Positions 53,666 to 61,602 of a stretch of 64,000 nt of DNA are shown in pieces (within the stretch, counting starts at the first letter, position 1; every line of letters starts with the position of its first letter). The translations under genes were made by a program, and so were the position numbers. The DNA comes from Paraburkholderia ferrariae NBRC 106233 (GTDB lineage Bacteria > Pseudomonadota > Gammaproteobacteria > Burkholderiales > Burkholderiaceae), in assembly GCF_000685035.1 (NCBI RefSeq), contig NZ_BAYB01000007.1:352619-416618 (forward strand), written 5' to 3'. A model generated the notes under the pieces. It worked only from the letters and a program-made list of their open reading frames with translations, was not told where the DNA came from and did not search any database.

Positions 53666-54859
53666 ATGAAAAAGTTTCTCGTCGCTGCCTTCGCCTCGCT
53701 CGCGTTCGTGAGCGGCGCCGCTTTCGCGGTGCCGAGCGCCCAGCAGATCGAATCCGCCATGTCGCAAGGCGACTGGCAACGCGCGGATGCCGGCCTCGTC
53801 GAGGTCCTGCAGGCGCACCCGAACAACGCGCACGCGCACTATCTGTATGCGCAGGTGCTCGATCGAGAAGGCCGCTACGCCGACGCGCTCACCCAGGTCG
53901 AGCAGGCCAAATCGCTCGATCCGCAACTGCACTTCACGACGCCGCAGAACTTCGCCCGCGTGGAAGCGAAGATCCGCGCCGACGCCACGCGCACGGGCGG
54001 CGTCAGCGGCGGCAATACCGGCAGCACCGGCAATCCGTTTGCGCAACAGGCCCAGCAGGCCGCACCCGCGCCAGTGGCCACGCATCACGGCCCGGGCATG
54101 GGCGCATGGATCGCCATTGCAGTCGTGCTGGTGGGCATCGCGCTCGTGCTGCGCTGGACGCTGCGCCGCGCGAAATCGACCGACGATGCGAAGGCCGGCG
54201 ACGACCGCCGCGATCAGCTCAAGCGCGCCACCGAATTGCTCAACGCCGTGCGCTCGCTCAAGCTCGACGTGAAGCTCTCGACCGTGCCGGGCCACGAAGC
54301 GCTCGAAAAGGAAGTCGAGGGGCTCGAAACGCAGTTGCGCAGCCTCGTGGAAACGCTCTCGAACAGTGCGAACCCGGTTGCCCCGTACCAGGTCGAGGAT
54401 CTCGGGCGCCAGTTCGAAAGCCTCAAGGCGCGCGCCGAGGGTCGTCCCGATCCGAACGCGCAGCCCGCTGCAGCTTCGCCGTACGGCAGCGACTCGCCCT
54501 ACGCCCGCGAGGCCGATGCTGCCTTCGGCCGTCAGCAGCAAATACCGTATCCGCCGCAACAGCCGCCGCAGGTTATCGTGCAGCAAGGCGGCGGCGGAAT
54601 GATGGGCGGCATGGGCGGTCTGCTGACCGGCGTGCTGCTGGGCGAAGCCCTGAATTCGGGCCGCGACCGCGTGGTTGAACGCGACGTGTACGTGGACGAC
54701 GACGGCCGGCGCATTCCGCGCGACGGCAACGGTGCCGGCAACAACGACGGCGGCGGACTGGACTTCGGCCAGGGCTCCAACAACTGGGACGACGGTTCCG
54801 GCGGTGGCGGCGTCGATCTCGGCAGCAACGACAGCTCCGACGACTGGAGCAACTCGTAA
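53666..54859 (+). CDS. TPR-containing, single-pass membrane protein of unknown function
   Basis: A 397-residue protein. A signal sequence (cleavage near residue 21) and a TPR-like pair (about 25-105, SAMSQGDWQRADAGLVEV onward) are followed by a Gln/Gly-rich linker, a membrane helix at 146-165 and a coiled segment (185-260). The tail is glycine-rich, with GGGGMMGGMGG, then acidic DDDGRR and a Gly/Asn/Asp/Ser-rich end. The TPRs would be periplasmic and the tail cytoplasmic. No family name is recognised. It follows pspA by 125 nt and ends at a clear terminator, so it may be part of the same stress unit. Confidence 0.8.
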   Translation: MKKFLVAAFASLAFVSGAAFAVPSAQQIESAMSQGDWQRADAGLVEVLQAHPNNAHAHYLYAQVLDREGRYADALTQVEQAKSLDPQLHFTTPQNFARVEAKIRADATRTGGVSGGNTGSTGNPFAQQAQQAAPAPVATHHGPGMGAWIAIAVVLVGIALVLRWTLRRAKSTDDAKAGDDRRDQLKRATELLNAVRSLKLDVKLSTVPGHEALEKEVEGLETQLRSLVETLSNSANPVAPYQVEDLGRQFESLKARAEGRPDPNAQPAAASPYGSDSPYAREADAAFGRQQQIPYPPQQPPQVIVQQGGGGMMGGMGGLLTGVLLGEALNSGRDRVVERDVYVDDDGRRIPRDGNGAGNNDGGGLDFGQGSNNWDDGSGGGGVDLGSNDSSDDWSNS

Positions 54860-54947
54860 GCACGCGGCAAGCAGTCGCGGCAAATCGCAGCGAATCGTGG
54901 CATAGCGCCGGATCGCCGCGAGGCGCCCGCCACGGCTAACCGTCACG

Positions 54948-54974
54948 ACGGGCTCCCTCGCGGAGCCCGTTTTC
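54948..54974 (+). terminator. Intrinsic terminator after the TPR membrane protein gene
   Basis: ACGGGCTCC, a 5-nt loop and GGAGCCCGT are followed by TTTTC, about 90 nt beyond the stop. Confidence 0.85.
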
Positions 54975-55024
54975 ATCTGTGCGTGCGGCCACGCAAAGAA
55001 CGCCCGCACCTCAAGGAATGTCAC

Positions 55025-56506
55025 ATGGCTTCACCTCCTGGCACCTCGCCGCGCATCGCGATCGTCGGCAGCGGCTTCGCCGGGATCGGCATGGCGATCC
55101 GTCTGCGGCGCATGGGCCTCGATTCGTTCACGATCTACGAGGCCGCCGCGGATCTCGGCGGCACCTGGCGCGATAACGCCTATCCCGGCGCAGCCTGCGA
55201 TATTCCTTCGCACCTCTACTCATTTTCGTTCGAGCCGAACCCGAACTGGACGCGCGCCTTCGCGCCCCAGCGCGAGATTCTCGACTACCTGCGCCATTGC
55301 GCGCGCAAATACGACGTCGAGCGTTTTATCGAATATCGTTCGCGCGTGACTGCCGCGCGCTTCGACGAGGCCAGCGGCATATGGCACATCGAGATCGAAA
55401 AGGACGGGGTCCCGCATACCGTCACGGCCGATCTGCTGATCGCCGCGAACGGCCCGCTCTCGCGGCCGGCCCTGCCCGACCTGCCGGGGCTCGACCGCTT
55501 CGAGGGCGCCCTCTTTCACTCGGCGCGCTGGGACCACGGCTACGACCTCGACGGCAAGCGCGTTGGCGTGATCGGCACCGGCGCGAGCTCGATCCAGTTC
55601 GTGCCGCATATCCAGCCTCGCGTCGCGCAGCTTGCCGTGTTTCAGCGCACCGCACCGTGGATCATGCCGCGCCGCGACCACGCCATCGACGCGCGCAAGC
55701 GCGCGCTCTACCGACGCATGCCGCTCGCGCAGCGTATTGCGCGCGCGGCCGTGTATTGCCAGCACGAAGTGCGGGTGCTCGGCTTTGCCGTCGATCTGCG
55801 GCTCCTCAAGCCGCCCACGAAGTTCGCGCGCGGCTATCTCGCGCGCAAGGTGCCGGACCCGGTCCTGCGCGCGAAGCTCACGCCCGACTACCTGCTGGGC
55901 TGCAAGCGCGTGCTGCTCTCGTCCGACTACTATCCCGCCATCGCGCAGCCCAATGTCGAACTGGTCACCGATGCGATCCGCGAAGTGGTCGCCGACGGCA
56001 TCGTCACCGCCGACGGCACGCATCGTTCATTCGACGCGCTCATCTGCGGGACCGGCTTCCAGGTCAACGACGTCGATGCGCCCTTTCGCGTGACCGGCGC
56101 GGGCGGCGCGGATCTGGGCACGGCCTGGCGCCGCGATGGCCCGGAGGCCTATCTGGGCGCCACTGTCGCGGGCTTTCCCAACCTGTTCCTGATCGTCGGC
56201 CCGAACACGGGGCTCGGGCACAACTCGATGATCTACATGATCGAGTCGCAGGTGCGCTATATCGCCGACTGTATCCGCGCATTGCAGCGCCGGGGCGCAC
56301 GCACGATGCGCGTGCGGGCCGAGGTGCAGCGCGCATTCAACGCGGCGCTGCAGGAGCGCTTTGCGCGCACCGTCTGGCAATCGGGATGCCATAGCTGGTA
56401 TCAGACGCGGCGCGGCAAGAACACGTCGCTGTGGCCCGGGTTCACGTTCGACTTCCGGCGCAGGACGCGCCGCGTGCGCGAAAGCGATTACGAGTTTGGC
56501 GGCTAG
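55025..56506 (+). CDS. Flavin-containing monooxygenase, Baeyer-Villiger type
   Basis: A 493-residue FAD/NADPH monooxygenase. The FAD motif VGSGFAGIG is near residue 13, the BVMO fingerprint F-x-G-x3-H-x3-W is at FEGALFHSARWD, and the NADPH motif GTGASS follows. The enzyme class inserts oxygen into ketones or oxidises N and S atoms; substrate unknown. AAGGA precedes the ATG at 55025. Its TAG shares the palindrome CTAG (56503-56506) with the stop of the small gene on the other strand, so the two converge with no gap. Confidence 0.92.
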   Translation: MASPPGTSPRIAIVGSGFAGIGMAIRLRRMGLDSFTIYEAAADLGGTWRDNAYPGAACDIPSHLYSFSFEPNPNWTRAFAPQREILDYLRHCARKYDVERFIEYRSRVTAARFDEASGIWHIEIEKDGVPHTVTADLLIAANGPLSRPALPDLPGLDRFEGALFHSARWDHGYDLDGKRVGVIGTGASSIQFVPHIQPRVAQLAVFQRTAPWIMPRRDHAIDARKRALYRRMPLAQRIARAAVYCQHEVRVLGFAVDLRLLKPPTKFARGYLARKVPDPVLRAKLTPDYLLGCKRVLLSSDYYPAIAQPNVELVTDAIREVVADGIVTADGTHRSFDALICGTGFQVNDVDAPFRVTGAGGADLGTAWRRDGPEAYLGATVAGFPNLFLIVGPNTGLGHNSMIYMIESQVRYIADCIRALQRRGARTMRVRAEVQRAFNAALQERFARTVWQSGCHSWYQTRRGKNTSLWPGFTFDFRRRTRRVRESDYEFGG

Positions 56507-56814
56507 CGCAGCGGCCGCCCTGCATACACGCGCGTTTCGTACGCGAAATTCACGCGGCCTTGCTCCTGCGTTTCGTCGCAGAGCACCCGCAACGCAGCCA
56601 GCATCGGCGCGTGGCCCGTGGCTGTCTTGTCGAACCGGTGGAACGCCTGCACCCCGTCTCGCCCCAACCGCCCGCTCACCACCGTCTAGCCGCCCCCGAG
56701 CAACCGCAACAGTCCCCACAGAAAGCGGCAGACCATCACGATCAGTTCCCAGAGCAGCACCAGTTGCTGCCAGAGCCCCGCTACGGCTCCGTCGCCCAGC
56801 ATGCCTTCGATCAT
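56503..56814 (-). pseudogene. Small membrane-protein gene interrupted by one amber codon
   Basis: From ATG 56814 (GGGAG 4 nt upstream) the frame encodes 42 residues beginning MIEGMLGDG, with a hydrophobic helix WQQLVLLWELIVMVCRFLW and ending LLRLLGGG. A single TAG (56688-56686) stops it. The same frame then continues for 60 codons, including FHRFDKTATGHAPMLAALRV and ending AGRPLR, to TAG 56503. By my count about 83% of codons before and 85% after the amber end in G or C, typical of real genes here. The simplest reading is one protein of about 102 residues disrupted by a nonsense mutation, or two coupled small genes with a GTG restart at 56682. I do not recognise the family. Confidence 0.45.
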
Positions 56815-56847
56815 CGTGCTCCCATGCGGGTCCTCGCCGTGCTCGCT

Positions 56848-56892
56848 ACCCTCGGCACCCTCGGCACCCTCAGCGCCCTCGGCATCCTCGGC
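56848..56892. repeat. Five tandem copies of a 9-bp repeat
   Basis: Units of the type ACCCTCGGC repeat five times with one or two differences, just upstream of the small minus-strand gene. On that strand they would read as Ala-Glu-Gly in the gene's frame but lie before any start codon. Confidence 0.6.
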
Positions 56893-57090
56893 GCCTGAGT
56901 CCGGCCCGCGCCACGATCATAGCCGCTGGGCCAGATTCACGCTCAAGTCCACACATTACGGGCCGTTAACAGGCCAGAGAGCCCGGCGTTCGCGTGAACG
57001 ACCGGGTCCGGCCTTTGTCGGTCCGCCGCGCGGCGCAGCACTGAACCGCGGCGGGCTCGATCGATAGCTTCCTATGGTAGGAGACACCCG

Positions 57091-58512
57091 ATGTCACGTT
57101 TGCGTTTGCGCCTGCGCGGCCCTCGCCGTGCAGGCAAGTCGGCCGGAGTCGTCGGCGACATTGCCGCCCAGGCGGGCCGCCTCGGCATTGAGATCTGCGA
57201 TGTATCCGGCCACGTCGACGAAGTCGCCGCGCGCGTCCAGCACCAGGCCGCCGTCTGTCACGCGCTGCGCGACTCGGCCGCCCATACGCTCGCCGGCAAT
57301 CACCAGATTGCGGCCGCCGCGCGCGCGATGCGCGAAGTCAGCACCGGCACGGCGGCCACCGTGCAATCCTCGCAGCAGACCATCGACGCCTCGCTCGCCG
57401 ATATTCACGGCCTGGTGGAAGGCGTCACGGTGATCGAAAGCCAGATCGGCGCGCTCAAGAGCGCGCTCGCTCACGTCTCCAGGGTGTCCGAAGAGATTTC
57501 GCAGATCGCGCGTCAGACCCAGTTGCTCGCGCTGAACGCCGCCATCGAAGCCGCGCGCGCCGGGGAATCGGGCAAGAGCTTCGCGGTCGTGGCCGCGGAG
57601 GTGAAGAATCTTTCCGCGAAAACGGCGCAGGCCACGGGGCAAATCGAACAGACGCTCGCCCAGCTCACGAAGCAGACCGAGCAGCTTATCGTCGAGGGCG
57701 CGGCCAACACCGAGCGCGCGCATCGCGTCCGCGCGGGCACGCATACGATCGGCGAGGCCGTGCAAAGCACGGGCGCCGCCATCATGCAACTCGACGAACA
57801 CGCCGGACAGATCGCCCAGCTCACGGGCGAGATCGAAGCCAAGTGCGACGGGCTCGAAGCGCAGGTGCAAGAGATGGTGGACGGCGTCGAAGATTCGAGC
57901 CGCAATTTCGCCCAGGCGAAGGATCAGTTAGGACACCTGCTCGACGTATCGGAAACGCTGATCGAGCTTTCGGCCGCCACGGGCGTCGAAACCGAGGACA
58001 CGCGCTTCATCGAAGCCGTGCAGCGCGCCGCCGCGCAGGTGGGCAAGCTCTTCGAAGCGGGGCTCGCGCGCGGCGATCTCGGCGAAGCGGATCTCTTCGA
58101 CAGTACCTATGTGCCGGTGCCGGACACCAACCCTCAGCAGCACGTCACACGCTTCACCGCGTTCACGGACCGCGTGCTGCCGGCGATCCTGGAGCCGCTG
58201 CTGACTTTCGACGAGCGCGTGGCGTTTTGCGTGGCAATCGATCCGCGCGGCTACATTCCCACGCACAACCGCAAATTTTCGCAGCCGCAGGGCAACGATC
58301 CGGTCTGGAACGCCGCGAACTGCCGCAATCGCCGCCTGTTCGGCGACCGCACCGGCCTCGGCGCCGGCTCGCATACGAAGCCGTTCCTGCTGCAGACCTA
58401 CCGCCGCGACATGGGCGGCGGCCACTTTGCGATGATGAAGGACGCCTCCGCACCCATCTTCGTGAACGGCCGGCATTGGGGCGGCTTCCGCATGGGCTAC
58501 CGCCTCTCGTAA
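57091..58512 (+). CDS. Soluble methyl-accepting chemotaxis-type protein with C-terminal sensor
   Basis: A 473-residue receptor-like protein without membrane helices. The signalling hairpin is N-terminal to central (TQLLALNAAIEAARAGESGK at about 150-170) and coiled coil extends to about 285. The C-terminal 180 residues form a Cache/PAS-like sensor segment with YIPTHNRKFSQPQGND and GRHWGGFRMGY. This order is the reverse of classical chemoreceptors and is typical of cytoplasmic sensors. AGGAG lies 7 nt before the ATG. The signal is unknown; energy or redox state is possible. Confidence 0.9.
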   Translation: MSRLRLRLRGPRRAGKSAGVVGDIAAQAGRLGIEICDVSGHVDEVAARVQHQAAVCHALRDSAAHTLAGNHQIAAAARAMREVSTGTAATVQSSQQTIDASLADIHGLVEGVTVIESQIGALKSALAHVSRVSEEISQIARQTQLLALNAAIEAARAGESGKSFAVVAAEVKNLSAKTAQATGQIEQTLAQLTKQTEQLIVEGAANTERAHRVRAGTHTIGEAVQSTGAAIMQLDEHAGQIAQLTGEIEAKCDGLEAQVQEMVDGVEDSSRNFAQAKDQLGHLLDVSETLIELSAATGVETEDTRFIEAVQRAAAQVGKLFEAGLARGDLGEADLFDSTYVPVPDTNPQQHVTRFTAFTDRVLPAILEPLLTFDERVAFCVAIDPRGYIPTHNRKFSQPQGNDPVWNAANCRNRRLFGDRTGLGAGSHTKPFLLQTYRRDMGGGHFAMMKDASAPIFVNGRHWGGFRMGYRLS

Positions 58513-58533
58513 GGCTTCGCCAGAATGACGAAC

Positions 58534-58561
58534 GGCGCGCGGCAGACTCTGCCCGCGCGCC
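58534..58561. terminator. GC-rich hairpin between convergent chemoreceptor and potI genes
   Basis: GGCGCGCGGCAG pairs with CTGCCCGCGCGCC, with one bulged base and a 3-nt loop, between the stop codons of two convergent genes. No long T-run is present on either side, so it may work as a shared, weak terminator. Confidence 0.45.
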
Positions 58562-58596
58562 GTCCCGTCTCCGGCAAGGTTCTGAACGCCGGCTGC

Positions 58597-59415
58597 TCAG
58601 ACCGCCATGGCCATGCGCCTGCGTTCGGCGCGCTGCATGAAGTAGTTGCCGAAGATCACGCCGATCGTCACTACGAGAATGAAGAGCGTGGCGAGCGCGT
58701 TCATTTCCGGATTCAGGCCGAGGCGCACCCGCGAGAACACGACGAGCGGCAGCGTCGTCGAGCCGGGACCCGAGAGGAACGCGGAAAGCACCAGATCGTC
58801 GATCGAGAGCGTGAACGAGAGCAGCCAGCCCGCGGCCAGCGCCTGCGAAATGAGCGGCAGCGTGATCGTGAAAAACACCTTGAGCGGCGTGGCGCCCAGG
58901 TCGAGCGCGGCCTCTTCGAGCGACGGATTGAGCTCGCGCACGCGCGACTGCACGATGATCGCCACGTACGAGATACAGAGCATCACGTGGCCGATCCAGA
59001 TCGTGAACACGCCGCGCCCCGCGGGCCAGCCGAGCAGCTTGCCCATTTCCACGAAGAGCAGCAGGAGCGAGATGCCCTGGATCACTTCGGGGATCACGAG
59101 CGGCGCGTTGATCATGCCCGTGTAGAGCGTGAAGCCGCGAAAACGCCCCATGCGCGCGAGTACGTAGCCCGCCCACGTGCCGATCACCACCGAGGCGAAC
59201 GCCGTCATCAGGCCGATGCGCAGCGAAAGCCACGCGGCCGTAATGAGTTCGTCGTCGGTGGAGAGCGCCTGATACCACTTCGTCGAAAAATGCGTCCACA
59301 CCGTCACGAGCTGCGACTCGTTGAACGAATAGACGACGAGGCTGACGATCGGGATATAGAGGAACGCAAAGCCCAGGCCCAGCGCGATGAACTGCAGAAC
59401 GCGATTGGGTTTCAT
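58597..59415 (-). CDS. potI: Putrescine ABC transporter permease PotI
   Basis: A 272-residue inner-membrane permease with six hydrophobic segments, beginning LQFIALGLGFAFLYIPIVSL. The EAA loop SLEEAALDLGATPLKVFFTI contacts PotG. The ATG at 59415 overlaps the potH stop as ATGA. With PotF, PotG and PotH it forms a polyamine importer specific in E. coli for putrescine. It is the last gene of the operon and converges on a chemoreceptor gene. Confidence 0.93.
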   Translation of the reverse strand: MKPNRVLQFIALGLGFAFLYIPIVSLVVYSFNESQLVTVWTHFSTKWYQALSTDDELITAAWLSLRIGLMTAFASVVIGTWAGYVLARMGRFRGFTLYTGMINAPLVIPEVIQGISLLLLFVEMGKLLGWPAGRGVFTIWIGHVMLCISYVAIIVQSRVRELNPSLEEAALDLGATPLKVFFTITLPLISQALAAGWLLSFTLSIDDLVLSAFLSGPGSTTLPLVVFSRVRLGLNPEMNALATLFILVVTIGVIFGNYFMQRAERRRMAMAV

Positions 59416-60344
59416 CGTCCGCGGCCCTCCAGTTCCTTCGCCTGGAAGTGCTGGAACAGCGCCATCGGCACGAGCAGCAGCAGCACCATGGCGCAGGTCA
59501 CGGCGGAGGCCATCGGCCAGTCTGCGTTGTCGAAGAACTCGTTCCACATGACGCGGCCGATCATCAGCGTATTCGCGCCGCCCAGCAGCTCGGGGATCAC
59601 GTACTCGCCCACCGCCGGAATGAACACGAGCAGGCAGCCCGCGATAATGCCGTTCTTCGAAAGCGGCAGCGTGATTTCGAGAAACGCGCGCCACGGCTTC
59701 GCGCCGAGGTCGTAGGCGGCCTCGAGCAGCGTGAGGTCCATCTTCACGAGGTGCGCGTAGAGCGGCATCACGAGAAACGGCAGGTACGAATAGACCATGC
59801 CGATATAGACCGCCGTGTTCGTATGATAGAGCTCGATGGGCGTGTGGATCACCCCGATCGACATCAGGAAATTATTCAGCAGTCCGTTGTTCTTGAGAAT
59901 GCCGATCCACGCGTACACGCGAATCAGGAACGACGTCCAGAACGGCAGCATCACCCCCATCATGAGGATGTTGCGCGTGGCCGGGTTCGAGCGCGCGATG
60001 TAATACGCCATCGGATAGCCGATCAACAGGCACAGGAGCGTCGAGATCGCCGCCACTTCCACCGAATTCACATAGGTGGCGAAGTAGAGGCTGTCCTGGA
60101 ACAGGAACGCGTAGTGCGAAAGATCGAGCGAGATGTGCAGCACACCGTCGGCGAACGAGGTGAGCTCCGTGTACGGCGGAATGCCGAGCTGCTGGTCCGC
60201 GAAGCTGATCTTCACCACGAGGATGAAGGGCACGAGGAAGAACAGCACCAGCCAGAAGAACGGCCCCGCCACCACGGCCGTGCGGCCGGTCAGGTTGAAG
60301 CGCGCGACCGGCCAGTTGACGATTTTCTTCAGCCTCGCCCTCAT
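59412..60344 (-). CDS. potH: Putrescine ABC transporter permease PotH
   Basis: A 310-residue permease with about six membrane segments, the first at about 25-46 (VVAGPFFWLVLFFLVPFILV). The EAA loop is LTLLEAAYDLGAKPWRAFLE. The start overlaps the potG stop by 4 nt and its own stop overlaps potI, so translation of the three genes is coupled. It forms the channel heterodimer with PotI. Confidence 0.93.
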   Translation of the reverse strand: MRARLKKIVNWPVARFNLTGRTAVVAGPFFWLVLFFLVPFILVVKISFADQQLGIPPYTELTSFADGVLHISLDLSHYAFLFQDSLYFATYVNSVEVAAISTLLCLLIGYPMAYYIARSNPATRNILMMGVMLPFWTSFLIRVYAWIGILKNNGLLNNFLMSIGVIHTPIELYHTNTAVYIGMVYSYLPFLVMPLYAHLVKMDLTLLEAAYDLGAKPWRAFLEITLPLSKNGIIAGCLLVFIPAVGEYVIPELLGGANTLMIGRVMWNEFFDNADWPMASAVTCAMVLLLLVPMALFQHFQAKELEGRGR

Positions 60345-61501
60345 GACGTCAGCACCACGCCAGCCGAGGCACTCCAGCGCACGTAGACTTCGTCGCCCCA
60401 GGCCGGCGAATCGATTTCGGAAATCGCGAGGCTCGACACGTTCGCGACCACGGTCTTGCCCGAGTCGAGCTTGACGTGATAGAGCGAGTAGCCGCCCATG
60501 TAGGCCACGTTCATGACCACGCCGTGCCCCCAGTTGAAAGCGCCTTCGGGCGGCTTGCGCGTGAGCGCGATGCGCTCCGGGCGCACCGAGATCGTCACCG
60601 GCATGCCGAGCGGGCCGCTGATGCCGTGGCTCACGTAGAGGCGCACGGAAAGGTCCGGCGACTCCACATAGACGTGATCGGGCTCGTCCTCGACCACGGC
60701 GCCGTCGAAGAGATTGGTCGAGCCGATGAACTCCGCCGAAAAACGGCTGTTCGGGTACTCGTACACCTCGTTGGGCGTGCCGATCTGGACGATCTCGCCT
60801 TCGCTCATCACCGCGAGGCGCCCTGCCATCGTCATCGCCTCTTCCTGGTCGTGCGTGACCATGATGCAGGTGACGCCGACCTTGTCGAGAATGTTGACGA
60901 GCTCGATCTGCGTGCGCTGGCGAATCTGCTTGTCGAGCGCCGACATCGGCTCGTCGAGCAGCAGGAGCTTGGGACGCTTGACGAGCGAGCGGGCCAGCGC
61001 GACGCGCTGCTGCTGGCCGCCCGAAAGCTGGTGCGGCTTGCGCTTCGCGTAGCGCGACATCTGCACGAGTTCGAGCACCGCGGCCACGCGCTCCTGCAGT
61101 TCGCCCTTCTTCACGCCTTCCTGACGCAGCCCGAAGCCGACGTTCGACTCGACCGTCATGTGCGGGAAGAGCGCATACGACTGGAACATCATGTTGACCG
61201 GCCGCCGATACGGCGGCAGCGTGGCGAGGTCCTCGCCGTCGATCAGGATCTTGCCCGAGGTGATGCTCTCGAAGCCGGCCAGCATGCGCAGCAGCGTGGA
61301 CTTGCCGCAGCCCGAGCTGCCGAGCAGCGCGAACAGCTCGCCCTTCCTCACCGACAGGTTGACGCCCTTGACGGCCGCCGTTTCGCCGAACTTCTTGACG
61401 ACATCGACGACCTGCACGAAGTTGTCCGCGGCGGCATTCGCCGCGGTGTAGCCCGAAGGCAGCACGCCGGCGGCCGCCGGTGCGCTCGACTGGTCACTCA
61501 T
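60341..61501 (-). CDS. potG: Putrescine ABC transporter ATP-binding protein PotG
   Basis: A 386-residue ATPase. Walker A LGSSGCGKST, signature LSGGQQQRVALAR and Walker B LLLLDEPMSALD are present, with the C-terminal TOBE regulatory domain (ISVRPERIAL). The N-terminal 30 residues are an Ala-rich extension. It follows potF across a 101-nt gap containing a strong hairpin, which probably lowers its expression relative to the binding protein. Confidence 0.94.
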   Translation of the reverse strand: MSDQSSAPAAAGVLPSGYTAANAAADNFVQVVDVVKKFGETAAVKGVNLSVRKGELFALLGSSGCGKSTLLRMLAGFESITSGKILIDGEDLATLPPYRRPVNMMFQSYALFPHMTVESNVGFGLRQEGVKKGELQERVAAVLELVQMSRYAKRKPHQLSGGQQQRVALARSLVKRPKLLLLDEPMSALDKQIRQRTQIELVNILDKVGVTCIMVTHDQEEAMTMAGRLAVMSEGEIVQIGTPNEVYEYPNSRFSAEFIGSTNLFDGAVVEDEPDHVYVESPDLSVRLYVSHGISGPLGMPVTISVRPERIALTRKPPEGAFNWGHGVVMNVAYMGGYSLYHVKLDSGKTVVANVSSLAISEIDSPAWGDEVYVRWSASAGVVLTS

Positions 61502-61546
61502 GATTCTCTCTGCCCTGCAAGGTCATTGGACGGAGTTGACGAACAA

Positions 61547-61571
61547 AGCCCCCGGCAACCTGCCGGGGGCT
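61547..61571 (-). terminator. Attenuating hairpin between potF and potG
   Basis: On the minus strand AGCCCCCGGCA and TGCCGGGGGCT form an 11-bp stem with a 3-nt loop, followed by TTGTTC. The interrupted T-run suggests partial termination after potF within the operon. Confidence 0.6.
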
Positions 61572-61602
61572 CGGGTAAAACAAAGGTTGCCACCGTTTCG
61601 CT

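Noticed and set aside
56824..56898. A 24-residue hydrophobic plus-strand peptide frame rich in Leu, Gly and Thr, resembling a small toxin
   Set aside because: It is encoded mainly by the 9-bp tandem repeat, has no ribosome site, and is only the tail of a longer shadow frame.
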